From the NCBI GenBank assembly GCA_947631605.1, contig CANRMC010000002.1, positions 1 to 52,347 on the forward strand: a DNA stretch of 52,347 bases, in the 5' to 3' direction. Below are positions 17,601-23,706 of the stretch, piece after piece; positions within the stretch are counted from its first letter, which is position 1, and every line of letters starts with the position of its first letter. The notes below the pieces were generated by a model. The model was not told where the DNA came from, ran no database searches, and saw nothing but the letters and a program-made list of their open reading frames with translations. The position numbers were made by a program, and so were the translations under genes. The DNA is from an uncultured Lachnospiraceae bacterium. GTDB taxonomy: Bacteria > Bacillota > Clostridia > Lachnospirales > Lachnospiraceae.

Positions 17601-17881
17601 GGGTACTCAATGAAAACGGCGTTCCGGCAAAAAAGATCAATAAGGTGGAGGAACCGTCCCAAAATCTTCTGGATCTGATCCTGACGCATGAGATCGATCT
17701 TATCATCGATACCCCGTCGCAGGGCGTGGAACGGAGCAAAGACGGTTTCATCATCAGGCGGCATGCGATCGAGACAGGCGTTTACTGCCTGACAAGCCTT
17801 GATACCGCCCATGCGCTGCTTACCAGTCTGGAGTCAGCTGACAGGCATAACCTGTCATTGGTGGATATTTCCGAGATTTGA
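14681..17881 (+). CDS. carB: Carbamoyl phosphate synthase large chain, carA-linked copy
   Basis: 1066 residues with both ATP-grasp halves (GSGPIVIGQAAEFDYAG and GSGPIRIGQGIEFDYC) and a C-terminal MGS-like domain. It is coupled to carA by a one-base overlap and is therefore the CarA partner in this operon. It is clearly a paralog, not a recent copy, of the carB at 9561: residues differ throughout. The allosteric domain reads KINKVEEPSQNLLDLI followed by DTPSQG and DGFIIRRHAIETG, where the other copy has KVKKMKEGRPNIYDLI and NSPKDADD. The two enzymes may therefore respond to different effectors. AGGTG of the carA 3' end serves as the ribosome binding site. Confidence 0.96.
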   Translation: MPKNPNIKKVVVIGSGPIVIGQAAEFDYAGTQACRSLKEEGICVVLINSNPATIMTDKDIADKVYIEPLTPDVVRAVIEKEKPDSVLPTLGGQAALNIAMELEETGFLQKHNVRLIGTSAKTIKKAEDRLEFKKTMEKINEPCAPSEVVTNIKDGLAFVQKIGYPVVLRPAYTLGGSGGGIANNEDEFVEILMNGLRLSRVGQVLVERCIAGWKEIEYEVMRDANGTCITVCNMENMDPVGVHTGDSIVVAPSQTLADKEHQMLRSAALNIISELDIRGGCNVQFALHPSTFEYCVIEVNPRVSRSSALASKATGYPIAKVAAKIALGYNLDEIKNAITKKTYASFEPALDYVVVKIPRLPFDKFIKASRKLTTQMKATGEVMSICTNFEGALMKALRSLEQHVDSLIYENLSQQEDEVIKKELYRVDDRRIFVIAEAIRREVPLSVIHDITKIDLWFLDKLANIVKEEQILREAKELTKEILFEAKRLEFPDSVIGGLTGKSEQEIKELRYGYGIHAVYKMVDTCAAEFEASTPYYYSCYDGESEVEPDNSKKKIMVLGSGPIRIGQGIEFDYCSVHSTWALKAHGYETIIVNNNPETVSTDFDIADKLYFEPLTAEDVESIVNLEKPDGAVVQFGGQTAIKLTEALLKMGVPILGTSAENVDAAEDRELFDEILEKCCIPRPAGKTVFSREEALEAANELGYPVLVRPSYVLGGQGMQIAISDKDIIEFMDVINRHVQEHPILVDKYLMGKEIEVDAVCDGEDIIIPGIMEHVERAGIHSGDSISVYPAQSLSKKIKRVIEDYTKKLAMNLHVIGLINIQFIVYNEEVYVIEVNPRSSRTVPYISKVTGIPIVDLASRVIIGEKLKDMGYTPGLQPESEYYAIKMPVFSFEKLRGAEISLGPEMKSTGECLGISKDYNEALYKAFLGAGVQLPKHKKMILTVKDSDKLEAVEIGRRFAALGYEIYATRSTCRVLNENGVPAKKINKVEEPSQNLLDLILTHEIDLIIDTPSQGVERSKDGFIIRRHAIETGVYCLTSLDTAHALLTSLESADRHNLSLVDISEI

Positions 17882-17925
17882 TCATACGGAATAAAATACA
17901 TACATTAAAAATACAAACATAAAAA

Positions 17926-17957
17926 GAAAATGCGGTTTTTTGCCGCATTTTTCTTTT
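17926..17957 (+). terminator. Intrinsic terminator of carAB
   Basis: AAAATGCGG (17927-17935) pairs with CCGCATTTT (17943-17951), followed by TCTTTT. Confidence 0.85.
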
Positions 17958-18011
17958 CGCCTTTTTGCAGTTGTTTTTTTGCAGTTATGTTTTGCAGGTG
18001 TTTTCTGCTTT

Positions 18012-18362
18012 TTAGTCATCGGTTTTCCGATACTTCACCTGTTTCTTCCGCCGGATGGCTTCCATTTTTGAGACGTTCTTTTTCGGTTGCTCCATGCCTT
18101 CGGAAGGAATATGATATTTGAAATTTTCCTGCTCGGCTACATATTCCTCCGGCATGCTCTGCAGGGCGTAGTCAAATAAGTTTTCCTCGTAGATATTTGA
18201 CAAAATGGCGAGGACCTCCGGCGTCGGCTGGGAACGGCCTGTTTCGTAGCTGCTGTAAGTCTGTCTGGATATATCCAGAACCGCCGCCACTTCTTTCTGT
18301 GTCAGTTTCTTTTTTATTCTTGCGCTCCGCAGACAGTCGCCCCAGAAAATTGAAATTCCCAT
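18012..18362 (-). CDS. XRE-family transcriptional regulator
   Basis: 116-residue DNA-binding protein. The helix-turn-helix covers about residues 15-65 (KLTQKEVAAVLDISRQTYSSYETGRSQPTPE), the Cro/CI type. A basic, Lys-rich tail (KKNVSKMEAIRRKKQVKYRK) has no recognised domain. Start at 18362 chosen because AGGAGA lies 7 bases upstream; a longer frame to 18425 has no site. It is divergent from thyA, with about 270 bases between the starts. It could regulate itself, thyA or both, but no operator is obvious. Confidence 0.85.
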   Translation of the reverse strand: MGISIFWGDCLRSARIKKKLTQKEVAAVLDISRQTYSSYETGRSQPTPEVLAILSNIYEENLFDYALQSMPEEYVAEQENFKYHIPSEGMEQPKKNVSKMEAIRRKKQVKYRKTDD

Positions 18363-18394
18363 GCACAAATCTCCTTTTTTTATTTTAGTTTTTA

Positions 18395-18403
18395 TGGTAT
18401 GAT
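18395..18403 (+). promoter_or_regulatory. Possible extended -10 promoter for thyA
   Basis: TGgTATGAT. A T-run occupies the -35 position. It lies 30 bases upstream of the XRE start on the other strand. The resulting leader before thyA would be about 220 bases; nothing recognisable is seen in it. Confidence 0.35.
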
Positions 18404-18634
18404 AAGCACTAAGGATGCCCTCCATCCATGAAACGGGAGGTACGATTTGTAGCGCAGATCATCACCGGACGGATTAAGAATAACATAGAAAACGGGAAGC
18501 AGATCAAAATGGGTTCGGAATCTGTCATTTTTGGGTTAAGTCCCGTGAAACGCAAGGTTATCCTTATTCAAAACAGGTTTCGGACAAAAAAAGCGGATCT
18601 TCGGACGCAGGAGATCAGGGAAAGGAAAGAAAAT

Positions 18635-19465
18635 ATGAGTTACGCAGATCAGTTGTTTATCAATATGTGCAAAGATATTATTGAAAACGGATACAGTACA
18701 GAGGGAGAGAAGGTACGCCCGAAATGGGAAGACGGGACTTACGCCTATACGCTGAAGCGGTTCGGCGTTATTAACCGTTATGATCTTTCCAAAGAGTTTC
18801 CGGCGATCACGCTTCGGAAGACCTATGTGAAATCCGCGATTGATGAACTGCTTTGGATCTGGCAGAAAAAATCCAACAATGTTCATGACCTGAAAAGTCA
18901 TATCTGGGATGCGTGGGCGGATGCGGACGGCTCGATCGGCAAAGCCTACGGTTATCAGTTAGGGGTCAAGCATGAATATAAAGAGGGAATGATGGATCAG
19001 GTGGATAGGGTTATTTATGACTTGAAGAATAATCCTTACAGCCGGCGGATCATGACGAATATCTACGTTCATCAGGATCTGCATGAAATGAATCTTTATC
19101 CGTGCGCTTACAGCGTGACCTTCAATGTGACGGGCGACCGTCTGAATGCTATTTTAAATCAGCGTTCTCAGGATGTGCTGGCCGCCAATAACTGGAACGT
19201 TGTGCAGTATGCGGCGCTTGTTCATATGCTTGCGCAGGTAACGGGCTTTAAACCGGGCGAACTGGTGCATGTCATTGCCGACGCGCATATCTATGACCGT
19301 CATATCCCGATCGTAAAAGAACTGATCGCCCGCCCGACTTATCCGGCGCCGAAGTTTACGATGAATCCGGACGTGAAGGATTTCTATGCATTTACCTTAG
19401 ATGATTTTAAGATTGAGGATTATAAGACAGGACCGCAGATTGAAAATATTCCGATCGCAGTATAA
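18635..19465 (+). CDS. thyA: Thymidylate synthase
   Basis: 276 residues. It methylates dUMP to dTMP with methylenetetrahydrofolate, releasing dihydrofolate. The catalytic Cys is C157 in LYPCAYSVTF, followed by the phosphate-binding QRSQDVLAANNWNVVQYA, close to the Bacillus ThyA type. ATG 18635 follows GGAAAG and gives the normal length. The same frame is open for 69 more codons upstream (to 18428) with no binding site and a composition unlike the enzyme, so that part is taken as leader. dfrA follows 39 bases downstream, and the two form a standard dTMP/folate pair. Confidence 0.96.
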   Translation: MSYADQLFINMCKDIIENGYSTEGEKVRPKWEDGTYAYTLKRFGVINRYDLSKEFPAITLRKTYVKSAIDELLWIWQKKSNNVHDLKSHIWDAWADADGSIGKAYGYQLGVKHEYKEGMMDQVDRVIYDLKNNPYSRRIMTNIYVHQDLHEMNLYPCAYSVTFNVTGDRLNAILNQRSQDVLAANNWNVVQYAALVHMLAQVTGFKPGELVHVIADAHIYDRHIPIVKELIARPTYPAPKFTMNPDVKDFYAFTLDDFKIEDYKTGPQIENIPIAV

Positions 19466-19504
19466 AAAAACATTGCCGGAACCGGACAGAAAGGGGAACA
19501 AAAA

Positions 19505-20008
19505 ATGAATGTAATCGCTGCTGTAGATAATAATTGGGCGATCGGTTATCAGGATAAACTTCTGGTAAGGATTCCGAATGACCACAAATTTTTCCGCAGT
19601 GTCACCATGGGAAAAGTTGTAGTGCTGGGAAGGAAAACTCTGGCAGGCTTTCCGAACGGACTGCCGCTTGCGGGGCGGACGAATATCATTTTATCCCGCA
19701 ATCCGGATTTTACGGTTCCTTCCGGGATCGTGGTACACTCCAAAGAAGAACTGCTGAAAGAATTAAAAAAGTATAATGACGACGATATCTATATCATCGG
19801 GGGCGGGAGCATTTATGAAATGATGCTGCCGTATTGCAGGATCGCCCACATTACAAAGATTGATTATAAATATCAGGCGGATACGTATTTTCCGAATCTG
19901 GATAACATGAAAAACTGGTGTATTGTGGATGACAGCGAGGAAGAAACCTATTTCAGCATTGAATATCGGTTTTTAAAATATCAGAACAAAACACCGCTCG
20001 CATACTAA
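19505..20008 (+). CDS. dfrA: Dihydrofolate reductase
   Basis: 167-residue cytoplasmic enzyme that reduces dihydrofolate to tetrahydrofolate with NADPH. It starts MNVIAAVDNNWAIGYQDKLL, the usual A-x-D-x-x-x-x-I-G opening. It also contains IPNDHKFF with the substrate-binding Asp, MGKVVVLGRKTLAGFP for NADPH binding, and YIIGGGSIYEMML. AGGGGA precedes the start codon. It recycles the dihydrofolate made by the adjacent ThyA. Confidence 0.95.
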   Translation: MNVIAAVDNNWAIGYQDKLLVRIPNDHKFFRSVTMGKVVVLGRKTLAGFPNGLPLAGRTNIILSRNPDFTVPSGIVVHSKEELLKELKKYNDDDIYIIGGGSIYEMMLPYCRIAHITKIDYKYQADTYFPNLDNMKNWCIVDDSEEETYFSIEYRFLKYQNKTPLAY

Positions 20009-20072
20009 ATGGAAAAATATAAAATATGCACAATTTCATTATAAAAAGTTCTGATATTATGTACAATATCTA

Positions 20073-20101
20073 TTGGCTTTATGAGAAATTCATGGTATAA
20101 T
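20073..20101 (+). promoter_or_regulatory. Promoter of the YbjQ/zinc-ribbon gene
   Basis: TTGGCT, 17-base spacer, TATAAT (20096-20101). The AT-rich gap between dfrA and this gene (20009-20166) has no other clear element. Confidence 0.7.
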
Positions 20102-20166
20102 TGCATATATAATTCTATATTTTAATCAAATATGTATCAATAATTACAATAACAGGAGGATTACTT

Positions 20167-21252
20167 ATGGCAGACATTATGATTACAACGGGGGCTGCAT
20201 TCGAAGGGTATGATATTGAGGAATACCTTGGTTATGTCAGCGGACAGGACGCACTGGGTTCCAATTTTATTCAGAGTATTGCAGCAAATGTTTCCGATGC
20301 ATCTGAACAGGATTCCGCAAATCTGGAACGCTGCAATGAGGATGCACTGAAACATCTGACAAAGGCTGCAAAGCAGAGGGGAGCAAATGCGATCATCGGC
20401 GTCCGCCTCAATTATGCGTTGTTTGCATCAAGCTCTGTTGGCGTCGTAGCTTCCGGTACCGCAGTAAAGATTCGAAAGAAACCGGTTATAGCAGATTCCG
20501 TACATAAAGAACTTGTGGTAACCAATTATTATACAAGGCTTGTTCCAAGACCGGTAAAGGTTATTCTGGACGGTACAAAGAGCCAGGTAAATATGTCCGT
20601 ATGGTTCTATAATTATAATCTGGATGATATTCTGGCAGTCAGAGGTGACGTGGAGCTGACAAACCTGTATGATGAGAAACTTGTCATCAAGGGAATGGAT
20701 TTTGTATTTGGAAAAGGGAATGTTTCCCTGATCGAATCCGAATTTGTTCAGTCAAAATTATCACCGAATGATGTTATGTTATTAAAAGATGCAAAAGTAA
20801 TCATCAATAAATATGTAACGCCGCGTGGTGTATTTGCATGCAACGATACGCCGGTTAATGTTTCCATGACGGTTCACAGACTGGAAGCGCTGAAAGCGAA
20901 GAGAGGTATCGATGCTGTTGAGAAGTACCGGACAGACGGTATGATCTGGACCTGTAACTGCGGTTACGTCAATGAGGCCGGCGCTGAGGAGTGCGTTGTC
21001 TGCGGACGTAAGCAGGAAGAAATGAAGAGCACCAGCACTTTCAATTATGAAGAAATGCTGGCGAAGATGAACGAGAAAGAATATGTTATCGAGATCAAGG
21101 ACGTATTGATGGATTATATCAAAGACATCGATGCAAAATACAGACTGGAGCTTCTGGAGATCATGGAATCCGGTCTGCAGTATGAGAAAACGCGTGGCAA
21201 CATGAAGGAAACCGTTCTTGAGAAAGTAGAAAAAGTATTTGAAGATCATTAA
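20167..21252 (+). CDS. YbjQ-like (UPF0145) domain protein with C-terminal zinc ribbon
   Basis: 361 residues, no signal peptide or membrane segment. Residues 1-105 resemble the YbjQ/UPF0145 family: TTGAAFEGYDIEEYLGYVSGQ ends as a strand-rich start, and AAKQRGANAIIGVRLNY matches the family's conserved G-A-N-A-I-I-G-V motif. The middle (about 120-255) is strand-rich and unassigned. A zinc ribbon follows (about 258-280: W-T-C-N-C-G-Y-V-N ... C-V-V-C-G), resembling a RanBP2/NZF-type four-Cys knuckle. The C-terminus is helical. AGGAGG precedes the ATG. The fusion suggests a metal- or protein-binding adaptor. The next genes encode TPR, helical-rod and actin-like proteins, so it may belong to that assembly, although it has its own promoter. 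Confidence 0.65.
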   Translation: MADIMITTGAAFEGYDIEEYLGYVSGQDALGSNFIQSIAANVSDASEQDSANLERCNEDALKHLTKAAKQRGANAIIGVRLNYALFASSSVGVVASGTAVKIRKKPVIADSVHKELVVTNYYTRLVPRPVKVILDGTKSQVNMSVWFYNYNLDDILAVRGDVELTNLYDEKLVIKGMDFVFGKGNVSLIESEFVQSKLSPNDVMLLKDAKVIINKYVTPRGVFACNDTPVNVSMTVHRLEALKAKRGIDAVEKYRTDGMIWTCNCGYVNEAGAEECVVCGRKQEEMKSTSTFNYEEMLAKMNEKEYVIEIKDVLMDYIKDIDAKYRLELLEIMESGLQYEKTRGNMKETVLEKVEKVFEDH

Positions 21253-21256
21253 ATGA

Positions 21257-21285
21257 TTGTCAAGAACTTAGCTATGTGATAAACT
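21257..21285 (+). promoter_or_regulatory. Promoter of the TPR/acidic-repeat gene
   Basis: TTGTCA (21257-21262), 17-base spacer, TGaTAAACT (-10 at 21280-21285). The start site would fall at the base of the hairpin at 21293. Confidence 0.65.
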
Positions 21286-21292
21286 AATAAAA

Positions 21293-21335
21293 TGATGTGC
21301 GCCGCATGGGAATGAATCCGATGCGGTGCGTATCA
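21293..21335 (+). promoter_or_regulatory. Long hairpin at the predicted 5' end of the TPR-gene mRNA
   Basis: A 15-bp stem (21293-21307 with 21321-21335) with G-U pairs at three positions and a 13-base loop that can close further (GGG with CCG). No T tract follows, so it is not an ordinary terminator. It may protect the mRNA 5' end or act as a control element. Confidence 0.55.
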
Positions 21336-21378
21336 GTGTTCGTTCTTCGGGCAAACTTGATAATATGAGGTGGTTGAA

Positions 21379-23664
21379 GTGGGTTCAGGACTGAGCATGA
21401 CCAGCGTTAATAAGATTAAAGAGCTGGCTGCGGCACATGAGTACAGCGTTGCAGTGGAAATACTCGATTCGCAGGATCTGGAAAAATCTCTCAACCCGCA
21501 ATTCCTTCGGGTATGTGGCGAGGTATATGAAAACGTAGGCAGATGGAACGATGCCAGAGCGTTGTATGTGAAAGCACATTCGATGGCTCCCGATGCAAAG
21601 CGGATCCTGTTTTCCATTATTTCATTATATTTGAAAATGGGATATTTCAGTCTGGCAGACGAGTATTATCAGCAGTATGTTTTTCAGACCGGTAAAGATA
21701 CACAGGAAATCAATAACATTAATTATATAATGAATAAGGCAAGGGAAACTTCCTGTGAGGAATTATTTGAACTGCTTTATCCGCATTATGCGGATGCAAT
21801 GGATGAGACATGGAGTTTTGAACTGTTTCTTGTAGCAACTCTGCTTGAAAAAGAAGATCTGACAGAACGACTGGTAGCGGATTATTGCGCAACATTTAAA
21901 AGCAGCCGTTTTTGCAGGGATATTGAAGATATACAGACAGGCAAAAAAAAGGCAGAAGAATTTTTTGATATTTATGCAAAGACAGTCCGCGAGGATGATG
22001 ATGAAGCCTGCGAAGAGATCAGACAGTTTGAGAAAAAGCAGCTGCAGGAAGACTATTACAGAATGTTTCCAAAAGAACCGGAAATCCTTGATATGGAGGA
22101 TGATGATTCTGAAATTCCAAAACGGGTACTGAAAAAGATGAACCGGAAGGAAAAGAAGAATCGTAAAGACGGTGATGTAGAAGATGATATAGAAGAAGTT
22201 TCCGAACCGGTGACTGATCCGGATGTTTCAGAGAACCTGACGCTTGACGAGAAAACGGAAGCGGTAAAGAAAAGCCTGAAATCAGTGATCCGAAAGAAAT
22301 TTAAGAAAAAGAAAGAGGAACCGGAAATAAAGGCCGAAGATGAGCCGGAGGAAGAACCGGAAACGAAGGTTGAAGACGAGCCGGAGGAAGAACCGGAAGC
22401 GAAGGTCGAAGATGAGCCGGAGGAAGAACCGGAAGCGAAGGTCGAAGATGAGCCGGAGGAAGAACCGGAAACAAAGGCCGAAGATGAACCTGAGATTATT
22501 GTAGAACCGGAGGAAGACTGGGAAGAAGAAGCGGAGGAAGATACGGTTCAATTAGAAAATGCAGAAGAAGCTGCCGACAGTCAGGACAGCAATGATAAAG
22601 AGAGTGAAGATATGCAGGAATTAAGACCGGAATCAAGTGTAGATGATATAGTAACATATGATTTTGATGATGGTTTTGCGCCGGAATCAGATACAATATC
22701 GGGATTATCCGGTGAATTCGAGGAAGATTATGCCAATCCGTTTGACAGCATTAATGCTTATAAGATTGATGATCGGGAAAGGCGTATGTCGGAAGCTGCA
22801 TTAAGCGGAAAATCCATGGAAGATATGCGGATCGAATTGGAGATCAATAATGTTGATGATTCGGAAAATCTGCCTTCGGAAGATTCCGCTATGGATGAGG
22901 ATATACCAGATAATGCGGATGTAAATACAGAAGTAAGTACAGAAGAAACCGCAGAGGAAAGTACTGAAGAAAATGCAGAGGAAGAAGTGATCATAACTTC
23001 GGATCTTGAATCAGATTTTGAATCTGACGATTTTGAATCAGATTTTGAGACCGATGATTTTGAATCCGACGATTTTGAGATTCAAATTGGTGATTCCGAG
23101 ATTGAAGCGTTTGATGATACTGCAGAGGAGATTGAACCGGAGGAAGCTGAACCGGAAGAAACCGGTTTTGAATATGTTGAGCCGGAAGAAACCGATTTAG
23201 AAGAAGTTGAGCCGGAAGAGACCGAACCGGAGGAAGCTGAACCGGAAGAAGCCGGTTTTGAAGATGTTGAGCCGGAAGAGATTGAACCGGAGGAAACCGG
23301 TTTTGAAGATGTTGAGCCGGAAGAGATTGAACCGGAGGAAGCTGAACCGGAAGAAGCTGAATCGGAAGAAGCTGAATCGGAAGAAACCGGTTTTGAAGAT
23401 GTTGAGCCGGAAGAGGCCGAACCGGAGGAAGTCAAACCGGAACAGGATCAAACGCAGAATACAGAGTATCAGTCGAACTTGGATTATCCGGAGTTTAAAT
23501 CATCTCTGTTCCCGAATCTGAACCGAAAGCAGGATGAAGTCCAGAATACATTTGATTCTGTTATGAAAGAAGAACAGGAAAAATTACAGGAACGACTGCT
23601 TCAGGAAGAAAAGATGCAGAGAGAGGCTGAAGAATTGCTGGCTTCGTTAGGAATTAAATTATAA
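21379..23664 (+). CDS. TPR-like protein with long acidic repeat tail
   Basis: 761 residues. The N-terminal 240 residues are helical with TPR-like pairs (for example VCGEVYENVGRWNDARALYVKAHSMAPD), a protein-binding fold. From about 240 on the chain is highly acidic and low in complexity. It has four 12-residue repeats of the EDEPEEEPEAKV type (about 320-367), a second Glu/Pro block of EPEEAEPEE and GFEDVEPEE repeats (about 585-690), and ESDDFESDF repeats between. A short helix (EEQEKLQERLLQEEKMQREAEELL) ends the protein. No signal peptide or membrane segment. GTG 21379 is preferred because GAGGTGG sits 5 bases upstream; GTG 21370 and ATG 21397 are alternatives. The next gene starts 42 bases downstream and encodes an equally unusual charged protein, so the two are likely partners. 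Function unknown. Confidence 0.7.
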   Translation: MGSGLSMTSVNKIKELAAAHEYSVAVEILDSQDLEKSLNPQFLRVCGEVYENVGRWNDARALYVKAHSMAPDAKRILFSIISLYLKMGYFSLADEYYQQYVFQTGKDTQEINNINYIMNKARETSCEELFELLYPHYADAMDETWSFELFLVATLLEKEDLTERLVADYCATFKSSRFCRDIEDIQTGKKKAEEFFDIYAKTVREDDDEACEEIRQFEKKQLQEDYYRMFPKEPEILDMEDDDSEIPKRVLKKMNRKEKKNRKDGDVEDDIEEVSEPVTDPDVSENLTLDEKTEAVKKSLKSVIRKKFKKKKEEPEIKAEDEPEEEPETKVEDEPEEEPEAKVEDEPEEEPEAKVEDEPEEEPETKAEDEPEIIVEPEEDWEEEAEEDTVQLENAEEAADSQDSNDKESEDMQELRPESSVDDIVTYDFDDGFAPESDTISGLSGEFEEDYANPFDSINAYKIDDRERRMSEAALSGKSMEDMRIELEINNVDDSENLPSEDSAMDEDIPDNADVNTEVSTEETAEESTEENAEEEVIITSDLESDFESDDFESDFETDDFESDDFEIQIGDSEIEAFDDTAEEIEPEEAEPEETGFEYVEPEETDLEEVEPEETEPEEAEPEEAGFEDVEPEEIEPEETGFEDVEPEEIEPEEAEPEEAESEEAESEETGFEDVEPEEAEPEEVKPEQDQTQNTEYQSNLDYPEFKSSLFPNLNRKQDEVQNTFDSVMKEEQEKLQERLLQEEKMQREAEELLASLGIKL
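22336..22479 (+). repeat. Four in-frame 36-bp tandem repeats in the TPR gene
   Basis: Units begin at 22336, 22372, 22408 and 22444. Each encodes a 12-residue Glu/Pro-rich unit and differs from the others at only a few positions. Copy number may vary between strains without shifting the frame. Confidence 0.85.
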
Positions 23665-23706
23665 ATATACACGTATCAGATAGATGACAAGAAGGGGGTA
23701 ACGCCA

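Noticed and set aside
18428..18634. N-terminal extension of thymidylate synthase by 69 residues
   Set aside because: No ribosome binding site, unlike any family member, and ATG 18635 has a good site and gives the normal length.
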